Below, one piece after another: positions 15,901 through 23,833 of a stretch of DNA of 63,769 nt. The DNA is taken from contig PXBG01000052.1 of NCBI GenBank assembly GCA_003566995.1, forward strand, positions 1 to 63,769. Reading direction: 5' to 3'. A program made the translations under genes and the position numbers. The notes beneath the pieces are model-generated. The model saw only the letters and a program-made list of their open reading frames with translations. It was not told the origin of the DNA and did no database searches. The DNA is from Syntrophobacteraceae bacterium (GTDB taxonomy: Bacteria > Desulfobacterota > Syntrophobacteria > Syntrophobacterales > Syntrophobacteraceae). Positions within the stretch are counted from its first letter, which is position 1, and each line of letters starts with the position of its first letter.

Positions 15901-17363
15901 AAGCGGTCAAATCCCTTCACTTCCAGCTGAATCCTTTCGCCGGCGATCATGTCCACACTCTGAGGAAGTATTTCCAGTCTTGCCAGTTCCGCAGGTTCCA
16001 CTTCCACTTCCACACTGGTGAGAATGTTGCCCACAGCTGCCCTTATGTCTCCAGATCCGGCATGAAGGGGTGTGAATGTGGACTCCTGCTGATCGATGGT
16101 TCCCAAAGACCTGCTCAGTGACCATTGGGGACTGACGGAGAAGCGGTTGCCAAAGGCGTCCATTCCTTCCGCGCGAAGTTCCAGGGTTTCACCCGCCGTC
16201 AGCCGGTGCTCGGCGATGTCCACGGAAATGGCGGCCAGAGGACCATGCTCCACCGCCACGGGAGCTTCGGCGGTGATTTCATTGAAGGTTGCCTGCACGG
16301 CGCCTTCGCCAGCGATTCGCGCGAGGAATGTTCCATCCTGCGCAATGGATCCCACATCTCCCTCCACGGCCCACTGAACCTGAACGGGAATGGGGAAATC
16401 CTGCGCATTGAAGCCCCTGGCATGAAAGTCGACGCTTTGACCCGCCTCAAGTTCCGCACTGGAAGGCTCCAGTTGAAGGCGTGCCACTTCCCCTGCCGTG
16501 ACCACAAAGGGGTGACCCTGTGTGGCGTCTTGGTACTTGGCCAGAAGGATTCCTCTGCCGGGTTCCCGCATGAGGACGGTGGATTCTTCTTTGATCTCTG
16601 CAATTTCACCACTTATGGACCATTCAGGAGTGATGGATGTCTGGTTCCCATGTTCGTCCAACCCTATGGCCTCAAAAGTGATTTCCTGGCCCGCTTCAAA
16701 CTCTGTGTCCCTGGGACGAATCTCGAGCCTTACGATTCTTGTGGCCTCAATGCGAAGCTCTTCGGTCACTTCACCGCTTTGCAGCACGATCACGTTCATG
16801 CCGGGCTCAGGAGACAGGGTCACCACGAACTCGCCTTCTCCCGACGGGCTGAGGACCAGTGTCTCGTCGCTGAGAGAGGCTCCTTCCGTGGGGGTTGACA
16901 GGGTGACCTCGTTGTATCCTGCCGGTTCAGCGTCTGCTGTCAAAGCTTTGATTCTGACAGTGATTTCCGAACTGGGCAACGCGACGGTCTCTTCGGGCTC
17001 CGTTTCAAAAGTGGCGGGTGGGACGGGATTGACCGTAACCCGGGCATTTCCCGTGATTCCATCACCCGTGGCCATGATGAGGGCCTCGCCTGGTTCCTGG
17101 GCCATGAAAAGGCCGTTTTGGTCTATGGAGCCCGCTTCACCTTCTACACTCCACTGGATGGTGACTTCGGGCATCTCCTCATCCTGACCCGACAGAGGAG
17201 TGGCCTGAAAGTTTGCGCTCTCGCCCACCAAAAGGGTCAATTCCTCCGGAGTCACCTCAATCCTCTCCAGACTTGGCTCGGCACATCCCCAAAATGCCAC
17301 CATGGCAAAGATGGCTAAAAGGAGTGCCGCGACTGGTGTCCTGGGGTTTCTTTTGCCTTTCAT
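12903..17363 (-). CDS. Giant lipoprotein of tandem bacterial Ig-like (Big) domains
   Basis: 1486 residues. A lipoprotein signal peptide with lipobox AFWG-C near residue 27 is followed by about 15 tandem repeats of roughly 80-95 residues. Each opens with a pattern like [LI]xVxPxExxLxAGExxxFxA, has DxFGN or DxxGN in the middle, then PxW, a G-x-I-x-x-x-G-x-F strand and a closing GxGxVxA. This is the BIG_2/Big_3-like fold. The final ~90 residues (AREVRDLYNNPVTDVEV-like) resemble Big_1. It has no enzymatic domain, so an extracytoplasmic fibre, adhesin or scaffold anchored by lipid is likely. AGGAGG precedes ATG 17363. It is monocistronic. Confidence 0.9.
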   Translation of the reverse strand: MKGKRNPRTPVAALLLAIFAMVAFWGCAEPSLERIEVTPEELTLLVGESANFQATPLSGQDEEMPEVTIQWSVEGEAGSIDQNGLFMAQEPGEALIMATGDGITGNARVTVNPVPPATFETEPEETVALPSSEITVRIKALTADAEPAGYNEVTLSTPTEGASLSDETLVLSPSGEGEFVVTLSPEPGMNVIVLQSGEVTEELRIEATRIVRLEIRPRDTEFEAGQEITFEAIGLDEHGNQTSITPEWSISGEIAEIKEESTVLMREPGRGILLAKYQDATQGHPFVVTAGEVARLQLEPSSAELEAGQSVDFHARGFNAQDFPIPVQVQWAVEGDVGSIAQDGTFLARIAGEGAVQATFNEITAEAPVAVEHGPLAAISVDIAEHRLTAGETLELRAEGMDAFGNRFSVSPQWSLSRSLGTIDQQESTFTPLHAGSGDIRAAVGNILTSVEVEVEPAELARLEILPQSVDMIAGERIQLEVKGFDRFGNPVEVEPTFSMEEPLGELDPSGEFRAERAGSTVMRASVDDLSAEGTLAVAPAEVVEVVVEPEGPVELVAGRTQSFKAFGFDQFGNTVESTTDWRIHPDLGTVDEQGVLFPRMAGKGEVIASLTQTRTGKAVESKTPVSVVPGETTAMEIRPTEIQTTAGKETPFVANTYDQFGNETSVPLQWKLIEPDMGTISENGLFLAMKAGTGKVLAQYENVTAEASVEISPAEIAFLQIVPEELSLTAGEKVQLKALGEDPFGNVVDAHVRWTLSDTSLGSIGPDNVLTAQRSGKGQVIATSRNIVDLASLEVKAGPMVSLEVRPTEMAVRSGESYTFQAVGLDVAGNPLEVTPQWNVEEQLGTIQQNGVFTARTVGTGEVSATFQDFRSASRVEVLHGAPASIEVEPAEITLTAGSRQEFSFQVFDVNGNAIPRPELQWEMERGLGRFVDDNEFHAEKVGEEIIRITSQDVTVQVPVTIQVGKVHTVHVEPSEADLTAGEKTVFTAKALDAEGNEVPTEPAWAVGGGVGSITAEGVFEAIRAGRGHVSFKVEDVIGVAPVSVQPGSLARIAVTPEKSTVRAGETVDFTATALDAQGNVTSGEFTWSMEPAESGQAVTAEGSFQMTRAGESQVVARAEGIEGRARVYVEPGAVEDIHVSPEEIRLTAAEVMEVTVSGRDTFGNEVALSPEFSLSPPEIGSITEEGVFTAQEPGEGQLTVSAQGVQATVPLEVTVGELMRLSLRIPHEDLVAGKSYQFEAVGHDRAGNEIPVDVEWAVTEDIGRIEMTSGLFHATKAGRGMLVAYGQNLIVEKPIEVKPGEIHRLFIEPNPVDVRSNSTQTFEVTALDVEENPVPVEVSALTWNQVGNIGVFEEPGVFRGTRMGKGKVTATLAGLVAEAYVTVVPGRSDPGNTRIRVLYPILASDGEASSEIIVEVRDLYNNPVTDVEVTLVSTRQVDTVVQPPPTNERGLTRGRISSTESGTSIVSAVIQGQTMRDTARVTFE

Positions 17364-17889
17364 GTTTTCCCTCCTAAGGTTTTCCAGTGAATGCAGATTT
17401 CAGCGGTCAGCCAAACAATGGAACCAACAGCACTTTTTGAGGTCATTGAGGGGAAGAGGGAAGACCCTTCCCCAGATCGCCCTTCTGGTGACTTGCTTCT
17501 TGGGATTGGGAGCGGTAAAAGAATTCGTTCCGATTGGAGCGGCAGAGCTGTCATGAAGTCAGAAATTCAGATCCGGCGTGAGCAGGGCATCTTCTCTTTT
17601 TTTGTATATTACTATGAAAATGTTCATATTCGAAGTGAAAGCTCACTTTCCGAGAAAAATTATAACGCTGCGTGTGCCTGAGGGGGGAACCCGTGCTGCC
17701 CGCTCTGATGAAAACGGAGTGCCTTGATGCCCCTCCACAGCTTTTTTGCGCAATGGTTCGTCACGCGAGTCATCATGTGATGAGACAAAGCAGGTGAAGA
17801 TTGGGGCATTTTCGCCATGCGGAAATGCCAGGGTCTTCCCATGCATTGAAAAACTAATCATGAACCCCACGAAGGAAAAGTACTTTGTC
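17364..17889. other. Divergent control region between Big-repeat and RNase HI genes
   Basis: 526 bases with no gene I can support. It includes an AT-rich stretch at about 17597-17670, an interrupted dyad AAGTGA-AAGC-TCACTT around 17634-17649 and a palindrome TCATCA-TG-TGATGA at 17770-17783. These probably hold the divergent promoters and operators, but I could not assign clean -35/-10 pairs. Confidence 0.45.
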
Positions 17890-18573
17890 ATGCATTTGAG
17901 ATTGTTGTCACCCAGGGAGTTGGATGCCATCGAGGAACGTCATAAGAAGGGCAGGTTGAAGCCGGACGATGTGGAGCGTCTCATTTACTCGGTGCGCAGG
18001 CTTCGGGAAAATATGGCCCGCCTGAAAAAGGTTGGAGCGGAAACGGTGGAGGACAAATCAGAAGGGGGTTCCCGGGAAAAGGCACTTTCGGAAAGGGGCG
18101 TCCGGGCGAAAGTTTTCACGGACGGCGCATGCCGGGGAAATCCCGGTCCGGGAGGCTGGGGGGCCATCCTCCGGGTTCAGGGGCGGGAGCGGGAGCTTTC
18201 GGGGGGAGCACCGTACACGACCAACAACCGCATGGAAATGACAGCGGTCATAGAGGCGCTGAAGGCATTGCCCGAAGGGTCTGATGTGGTTCTCACCACG
18301 GATTCCCAGTATGTTCAGAAAGGGATCACCCAATGGATCAAAAACTGGAAACGAAACGGGTGGAAAAATGCTGCCGGGGAGCCCGTGAAAAATGCGGATC
18401 TTTGGTGGGAACTGGATCGATTGAGTCAAAGGCATTCCATGAAGTGGCACTGGGTGAGGGGGCACAGTGGCCACAGGGAGAATGAGCGCTGCGATGAACT
18501 CGCGCGGAAAGAAATTGCGAAAAACTCTGCCCGTTCAATTCAGCCAGGAAGTTACCCTGAAAATCCGGTGTGA
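17890..18573 (+). CDS. rnhA: Ribonuclease HI with N-terminal helical extension
   Basis: 227 residues from ATG 17890. The C-terminal domain is a complete RNase HI with catalytic D78 ([16 protein letters not shown]), E116 (TNNRMEMTA), D138 (TTDSQYV), H192 (VRGHSG) and D202, including the basic handle ([10 protein letters not shown]). It removes RNA from RNA-DNA hybrids. E. coli RNase HI is about 155 residues; here some 70 charged helical residues ([21 protein letters not shown] region) precede it, unlike the viroplasmin-type extension. An upstream in-frame ATG at 17860 is possible, but the ribosome site (AAGG at 17872) favours 17890. Confidence 0.92.
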   Translation: MHLRLLSPRELDAIEERHKKGRLKPDDVERLIYSVRRLRENMARLKKVGAETVEDKSEGGSREKALSERGVRAKVFTDGACRGNPGPGGWGAILRVQGRERELSGGAPYTTNNRMEMTAVIEALKALPEGSDVVLTTDSQYVQKGITQWIKNWKRNGWKNAAGEPVKNADLWWELDRLSQRHSMKWHWVRGHSGHRENERCDELARKEIAKNSARSIQPGSYPENPV

Positions 18574-18653
18574 AGGAACGGGCAAGGGAGCGGGTGGCCA
18601 GCAGAGGCGAGGGCTCCGGCAACAGCAAACCGCCCCGCCACTTTGCGGTTCTG

Positions 18654-19865
18654 TCAATGTTTTGTGCCCGCCTTTTGAGTTTTTTTGAAGATCACATGAA
18701 AAATCATTGTCATGGTGAGATTGATGGCGGCAATCATGAAAAAACCGTTGCGAAACCCCAGGTGCCCTACGATCGCCCCCATGGCCAGGGCTCCCAGCAT
18801 CATTCCCAGATAGATGGCGCCATTGTATCCCCCCATGGCGAGCCCGCGGCAGCCTGGGCCCACCAGTTCCGTCATGAGCGTCCCAATGGCTGTGAAACCT
18901 ATCCCCATGCTGAAACCCGCACCCGCTGCAAAAAAGGCGAAGGAGTAGAAGCTGGAAGCAGCGCCGACGCCCGCCATGCAAAGGGCAAAACTGGTGAGTC
19001 CAGCCACCACCAGTTGGTTTTTTTGGGCGACTTTGTCACTCAGGTGGCCAAAGGGCAGCCTCGAAAGGGCGTTGAAAAGTGCCTGCGCACCGAAGATGAT
19101 TCCTATCTGCCCCACGTTGACTCCCTGTTCCTGGGCATGCAGGGGAACGAAAGTGAGAAACGTTCCCATGCCCATGCAGGTGCCCAGGGTGACGAGCCAG
19201 CAGGCCATGAGGGAAATGTTTGTGGCCAGTTCCCGCGCAACGGTCAAAAATGGAAGTTTGGCGGGCTTTTCGACGGCCACATCCCTTGCCCGCGGCAGAA
19301 AAAAAATGGTCATGACCAGAAGAGCGAGGATGAGGACTCCCGAAGTGGCAAAAACCGCCTGGAAACCGGACCAGTGGGCGATCATTCCCCCCGCGGCAGG
19401 CCCTGTGCTCATGCCCGCATAAATGGCGAGGGTGTAAAAGCCATAGGTTCGTCCCATGTGAGTCGCGGGAGAGATATCCGTTGCATAGGACATGAGGGTG
19501 GGGGCGAGAGCAGCCTGCCCCAGGCCGAAAAAAACATAGGCGAGGATCATCTGTTCAGGGGTTTTGCAAAATATCAGGGCGAAAGAGGTGACCATGGACA
19601 TGGACAGCCCCCAAAGGATGAGGAGCTTTCTTCCTATGCGGTCTGAAAGAATTCCGATGGGCAGTGACAGGATTCCTGCCAGGAAAAGGAAGGACGCGTT
19701 GATGAGGCCCACCTGAAAGGTGCCCGCACCCAGCTGACCTGCGAAAAGGGGCACCACGGGTATTCGCATGTAAGCGCAAAAGTAACCGAAGTATCCCACT
19801 GCGCAACTGATTAAGAGCAAAACTCCATAGGAAGGAGCACTGTTTTTTTCTCCTTTGCTGAACAT
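18654..19865 (-). CDS. Major facilitator superfamily transporter
   Basis: 403 residues with about twelve membrane helices. The MFS motif A region is present between helices 2 and 3 as GILSDRIGRKLLIL, and the repeat in the second half as GHLSDKVAQKNQLV. The sequence is of the drug/unknown-substrate DHA type. It is convergent with RNase HI, ending 80 bases beyond it, with a weak shared hairpin at about 18628-18650. Substrate unknown. Confidence 0.9.
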   Translation of the reverse strand: MFSKGEKNSAPSYGVLLLISCAVGYFGYFCAYMRIPVVPLFAGQLGAGTFQVGLINASFLFLAGILSLPIGILSDRIGRKLLILWGLSMSMVTSFALIFCKTPEQMILAYVFFGLGQAALAPTLMSYATDISPATHMGRTYGFYTLAIYAGMSTGPAAGGMIAHWSGFQAVFATSGVLILALLVMTIFFLPRARDVAVEKPAKLPFLTVARELATNISLMACWLVTLGTCMGMGTFLTFVPLHAQEQGVNVGQIGIIFGAQALFNALSRLPFGHLSDKVAQKNQLVVAGLTSFALCMAGVGAASSFYSFAFFAAGAGFSMGIGFTAIGTLMTELVGPGCRGLAMGGYNGAIYLGMMLGALAMGAIVGHLGFRNGFFMIAAINLTMTMIFHVIFKKTQKAGTKH

Positions 19866-20231
19866 GGCACGTTTCCTGTTTTATGGGGCCGAGGTTTTTG
19901 AAGAGAGTGATTGTGCTCCAAAGTTCGTGCGTTGCCAATGGTTATTTCTTCCCCTTTTGTGAGGGGGAGAGGAAACGGTTGCCGGGATTGAGAAAATTCT
20001 CTCGGGTGGGAAACACTGCCGGGCGCTTCCTTTCCCTGTTTATGCCGGGATGGTTTTTGGTGTAAGATCAAAAAGTTTGGCAACAAAGCAGGGATGACAT
20101 GTGGAATGGATCCCAAAGAGGGGTGCCCGCCTGGGGCACCTTATGAAAAGCATCGCCGGGGAAAGCCGAAGCATTCCCGAGGAACCTCGTCGGCCACAGC
20201 AAAAGCCCCTGAAAATTAGAAAGATTATAAA
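19866..20231. other. Divergent region between MFS and MscS genes
   Basis: 366 bases without a supported gene. A hairpin GGTGCCC/GGGCACC lies at 20122-20140. No clear promoter pair was found. Confidence 0.45.
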
Positions 20232-21338
20232 ATGAGCGACTCAGTCCCTTTTAACCCTCCCCTTCCGGACTGGCTGCCCTCCTGGCTGGAGGGCGTCTGG
20301 AGCCTGCTGGCCGACTACCCAATCCTTTTGGCTCTCGCCATTGTGGCCGTCGGCTTCTGTTTGGCTTTTCTGGTCCGGCTTTTCATCCTTTTTTGGGGCC
20401 TCAAAATGACCGCGCGAACCAACAACGGTTCCATGGAAAAGCTCATCCGTCTGGGTGCAGGAGTGGCCGCCCTCCTTTTGGGCTATGTCAGTCTGGTCAC
20501 GGCCCTGCACGTCCTGCCCCTCACTGACTTCATCCTCACCCTCATCACGCGGGCCCTGGTGAGCCTTCTCATCCTGCAGCTGATGCGCGCAGCACTGAAG
20601 GCCAGTCACATGGGGCTGGAGGTCCTGGGAAGGATTCGCGATCGGTTTGCCATTGTGGAGGAAAGAACCCTTCCCCTTTTTGAACTCGTGCTGACCGTCC
20701 TCATCGTTGCCATCGGTTCCTATGCCCTGCTGCAGGTCTGGAACATTGATGCCACCGCCTGGCTCGCCTCTGCGGGAGTGATCGGCATAGCCGTGGGTTT
20801 TGCCGCAAGGGACACACTGGCCAATTTGTTCGCCGGATTCTTTATCATCGCTGACGCTCCCTACAAACTGGGTGACTATGTGGTGTTGGATTCGGGAGAA
20901 CGGGGAGAGGTCACCAAGGTGGGCATCCGGTCCACGCGTCTGCTCACCCGCTATGATGTGGAAATCATCATTCCCAATTCCCTCATGGCCAACACAAAGA
21001 TCACCAATGAATCGGGTGGGCGTTGGGTCAAATACCGCATTCGCATCAAGGTGGGTGTTGCTTACGGGTCCAATACGGATCGGGTGGTGGAGGTTCTGGA
21101 AAAGGTGGCTCGAGAACATGCGACCGTGTGCCGTGATCCGTCACCGCGTGTGCGCATGAGAGGATTCGGGGATTCCAGCCTGGACTTCGAGTTGCTCTGC
21201 TGGATCGAACTTCCCGTGCACCGGGGGTTGGTGAGCCATGAACTCTACATGGCCATCTACAAAGCTCTCGGTGAAAACAATATCGAAATCCCCTTTCCCC
21301 AAAGAGACCTTTGGGTGAGAAAACTTCCGGCAGGTTAG
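20232..21338 (+). CDS. MscS-family small-conductance mechanosensitive channel
   Basis: 368 residues. Several N-terminal membrane helices precede the MscS pore helix and beta domain: GVIGIAVGFAARDTLANLFAG followed by FIIADAPYKLGDYVVL, the family's most conserved block. The C-terminal alpha/beta domain ends with EIPFPQRDLWVRK, the usual MscS ending. It acts as an inner-membrane pressure-relief channel on hypo-osmotic shock. The start ATG at 20232 has only a weak ribosome site. Confidence 0.92.
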   Translation: MSDSVPFNPPLPDWLPSWLEGVWSLLADYPILLALAIVAVGFCLAFLVRLFILFWGLKMTARTNNGSMEKLIRLGAGVAALLLGYVSLVTALHVLPLTDFILTLITRALVSLLILQLMRAALKASHMGLEVLGRIRDRFAIVEERTLPLFELVLTVLIVAIGSYALLQVWNIDATAWLASAGVIGIAVGFAARDTLANLFAGFFIIADAPYKLGDYVVLDSGERGEVTKVGIRSTRLLTRYDVEIIIPNSLMANTKITNESGGRWVKYRIRIKVGVAYGSNTDRVVEVLEKVAREHATVCRDPSPRVRMRGFGDSSLDFELLCWIELPVHRGLVSHELYMAIYKALGENNIEIPFPQRDLWVRKLPAG

Positions 21339-21431
21339 AGGCATTGAAATGTTTCCATGGGCCACCGCAGGTTCCCGGCAGGTTTCATTTTCTCGTCAGG
21401 CGTTTCCTGGTTCGCGAAAGGAGCATGACCT

Positions 21432-22403
21432 TTGAAAGCCATGATTCTTGCAGCCGGTTTGGGCACAAGACTGCGCCCCCTCACGGAAGTGAGGCCCAAA
21501 GTGCTGGTTCCACTCAATGGCTTGCCCATTCTCGATTTCTGGATCTGGCGCCTGCACGCGAGCGGTTATGAGGCCGTTGTGGTCAACGCATACCACTTGA
21601 GTGAACAGCTGCATCGTGCCGTCCAGGAGTCTTCATGGCCCATACCCGTGGAAGTGCGGGTGGAAAAGCAGCTGCTGGGCACGGGGGGAGGGATACGGAA
21701 TGTTTTGGATTTTTTTGGGGAAGAGCCTCTGACCGTCATCAATGGAGATGTGATCAGCGATGCGGACTTGAAAAAACTTCGCGAAACTCACGAAAGCGGT
21801 GAAAGCTCCGTGACTTTTCTCATGCATGACTGCCCGCCTTTCAACAATGTTGCCGTTTCATTGCATGGAGCCGTCATGGGGTTTGGACAAAAGGCGAAGG
21901 AAAGGAGCAGCCTGGGGGCCGATGTCACTCTTGAAGCCTTTTCTGGCATTCATGTGGTGAACCCCTCCTGTTTCCGCCGCGCACCTTCGGGACAACCTTT
22001 TGATATTCTGAACCTTTACGATGAACTGATCCTGAAGGGGGATCCTCCTCGCGCTTGCTATCAGAAAGGGCTGTGGTGGAGAGAGATGGGAACCATTGAG
22101 ACCTATGGGGCTCTGTGCAGGGAACTCTCGTCCAAACACCTGGAGTTTCTCAAACCCATCGAAACGGGAGCGAGGATTGTGGTTCACCCTCAATCCCGGT
22201 TGGCCCGGGATGCCGTGCTCAAGGGGTGCGTCACCGTGGGAAGAGGCTGCTCGGTGGGGAGAAGGGTCACCATGAAAGACACCATCTTGTGGAACGACGT
22301 TCAGGTGGATGACGATTGCCACCTTCAGGGTTGCATCGTGGCCGATGGTGCCCGTGTTACCGGAAACCACGTGCGTGAAGTGATCGTGAGGACATCTCCG
22401 TGA
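21432..22403 (+). CDS. NDP-sugar-type nucleotidyltransferase, probable MurU-like partner of AmgK
   Basis: 323 residues. The N-terminus MKAMILAAGLGTRLRPLTE is the nucleotidyltransferase signature loop, with VRPKVLVPLNGLPIL following. The C-terminal ~80 residues are hexapeptide-like (VTVGRGCSVGRR, VQVDDDCHLQGCIVADGARV), which makes it longer than Pseudomonas MurU (about 223 residues). The start is TTG at 21432 with AAAGGAG upstream. The stop overlaps the kinase start, so the pair is coupled. By analogy with AmgK-MurU it would make UDP-MurNAc (or another UDP/GDP-sugar) from the sugar 1-phosphate. The exact sugar is not proven. Confidence 0.85.
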   Translation: MKAMILAAGLGTRLRPLTEVRPKVLVPLNGLPILDFWIWRLHASGYEAVVVNAYHLSEQLHRAVQESSWPIPVEVRVEKQLLGTGGGIRNVLDFFGEEPLTVINGDVISDADLKKLRETHESGESSVTFLMHDCPPFNNVAVSLHGAVMGFGQKAKERSSLGADVTLEAFSGIHVVNPSCFRRAPSGQPFDILNLYDELILKGDPPRACYQKGLWWREMGTIETYGALCRELSSKHLEFLKPIETGARIVVHPQSRLARDAVLKGCVTVGRGCSVGRRVTMKDTILWNDVQVDDDCHLQGCIVADGARVTGNHVREVIVRTSP

Positions 22404-23497
22404 TGGACCTTGGCTCCGTGTTGCAGGATTTGCGGTCGCCCCTCGAAGGTTTGGGGATGAGAATGGACGGCCTGGAGGGAAGTCTCACCATGGAACCCCT
22501 TGCAGGGGACGGTTCCGACCGCCGGTTCTTTCGTCTTCGCTCCGGTTCACTGCGCGTGGTCCTTCTGTGCTCCTCTCCCCCGAAGGAGGGAAAGACGGGC
22601 GAAGACCTTTCCTATCAGCTCATTGGAACTCACCTGCGTCGACAGGGCATTCCCGTACCTGAAATTTTGTGGTCGGATTTGAAGCGGGGTCTTTTTTTGC
22701 TGGAGGATCTGGGGGACTGCCATCTGCAAAAACTGGCCAGTCGCCCGGGCCGCAATCTGGACCTCATTTATGGGGAAGTGCTTCGGCTCTTGGTTTGTCT
22801 GCACCAAAAATCCCGCAAGGGTTTTCGAGAGGACTTTTGTTTTGACACGCCCCGCTACAGCCCTTCCTTCATCTACACACGGGAATTGGAGTATTTCAGA
22901 AAAGCCTTTCTCATCCACTGCCTGCACGAGGAAGTGCATGAGGCTGAACTGAAGCATGATTTTCAGAAACTGGCCGAGGCAGCAGGGACATTTCCCCCTT
23001 CCCTGGTTTTTCACAGAGACTTTCAAAGCCGCAACGTGATGGTGTTTCAGGGAAAATTGAAACTCATCGATTTTCAGGGCATGCGCTTCGGACCCCCCAC
23101 CTACGATCTGGCCTCCATGCTTTTGGACCCTTACGTGCAACTGGACGGCCGTCTCCAGAAAAACATCCTGAAACTCTACTGGAAGTTGGCCTGCAAGCTC
23201 TGGAATGGCAAACACCGTGATTTCAGAAAATCCTATGAGTCGGTGAGGCTTTGCCGCAACCTGCAGGTGCTGGGGGCCTATGGCTTTTTGGGGCTCGGGA
23301 AAGGAAAAAAGCAGTTTTTGAGATACATCCCCCGGGCCTGGAACCAGTTGCTTCAATGGCTTGCGGGTCCGGTGCGGGGACGGTATCCTCAACTGGAAAA
23401 GCGGTTGAGAGAGATAGAACGGCGCAAAAGCCACTTCATTCACAGGCGGCAGTTTGCTCCCGCCCAGTGCCCGTCTTCAGACAGAAGCGAGGCATGA
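22403..23497 (+). CDS. amgK: AmgK-like anomeric sugar kinase (APH fold)
   Basis: 364 residues from ATG 22403 (GTG at 22400 is also possible). It has the aminoglycoside-phosphotransferase-like fold with the catalytic loop HRDFQSRN at 204-211 and the metal-binding IDFQ at 222-225, followed by PPTYDLASML. The HRDxxSRN-IDFQ-PxTYDLxSLL pattern matches AmgK, which phosphorylates MurNAc and GlcNAc at the anomeric carbon for cell-wall recycling without de novo MurA/MurB. Translational coupling to the nucleotidyltransferase supports this. A different sugar in LPS or capsule synthesis remains possible. Confidence 0.8.
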   Translation: MDLGSVLQDLRSPLEGLGMRMDGLEGSLTMEPLAGDGSDRRFFRLRSGSLRVVLLCSSPPKEGKTGEDLSYQLIGTHLRRQGIPVPEILWSDLKRGLFLLEDLGDCHLQKLASRPGRNLDLIYGEVLRLLVCLHQKSRKGFREDFCFDTPRYSPSFIYTRELEYFRKAFLIHCLHEEVHEAELKHDFQKLAEAAGTFPPSLVFHRDFQSRNVMVFQGKLKLIDFQGMRFGPPTYDLASMLLDPYVQLDGRLQKNILKLYWKLACKLWNGKHRDFRKSYESVRLCRNLQVLGAYGFLGLGKGKKQFLRYIPRAWNQLLQWLAGPVRGRYPQLEKRLREIERRKSHFIHRRQFAPAQCPSSDRSEA

Positions 23498-23512
23498 TTT
23501 CTAAACTTTTGC

Positions 23513-23541
23513 GTGACAAGAATTCATTGAGTTGGTATATG
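23513..23541 (+). promoter_or_regulatory. Sigma-70 promoter of the small basic protein gene
   Basis: GTGACA (23513-23518), a 17-base spacer and TATATG (23536-23541) give a good sigma-70 match. It lies 53 bases before the ATG at 23595. Confidence 0.6.
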
Positions 23542-23594
23542 TTCCTGCTTGAAATGATTTCAGTGCCAATCCAACGAAAAAGGAGATGAGGGCC

Positions 23595-23726
23595 ATGGCT
23601 TCCCAAACAACCAGAACACGCAACAGACGGGCCAATAAGAAGCGACCCAATAAAATGAATCTGAAGGCTGACGCAAAAAGAATTGCCAGCAACCTTCAGG
23701 TGCTCAGGAAGGCATCCCAATCCTGA
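23595..23726 (+). CDS. Small, highly basic protein of 43 residues
   Basis: The peptide starts MASQTTRTRNRRANKKRPNK and ends KRIASNLQVLRKASQS, with about 13 Lys/Arg and no Cys. It has an AAGGAG ribosome site (23580-23585) nine bases from the ATG and its own promoter. The N-terminal half is probably disordered and nucleic-acid binding, and the C-terminal half looks helical. I do not recognise a named family; a ribosome- or nucleic-acid-associated role is a guess from charge only. Confidence 0.7.
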   Translation: MASQTTRTRNRRANKKRPNKMNLKADAKRIASNLQVLRKASQS

Positions 23727-23737
23727 CTTTCAAGGGC

Positions 23738-23833
23738 TTATTCCCTGTGTGCCGGCAGACGGGAGCGAGCTCCGGACAGTGACTTCCGGGCTCGCGCGGC
23801 CTGTCCCGTCTCCAGCATGATCCTCCTTTTCAT
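23738..23833 (-). CDS. Possible 31-residue micro-protein coupled to pyruvate kinase
   Basis: The ATG overlaps the pyk stop (ATGA), and a second in-frame ATG follows a perfect AAAGGAGG. The peptide (ends SGARSRLPAHRE) is basic and has no known motif. The strong ribosome site is the only support for translation. Confidence 0.35.
   Translation of the reverse strand: MKRRIMLETGQAARARKSLSGARSRLPAHRE

Noticed and set aside
12786-17363. Several long plus-strand open frames antisense to the Big-domain gene (for example around 12786-13706 and 16125-16898)
   Set aside because: They mirror a highly repetitive, GC-skewed coding strand; the predicted peptides lack family motifs and ribosome sites.
12903-17363. 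DNA repeat array or CRISPR-like structure
   Set aside because: The repetition is at protein-domain level with divergent DNA and about 250-base units; no identical short repeats with spacers.
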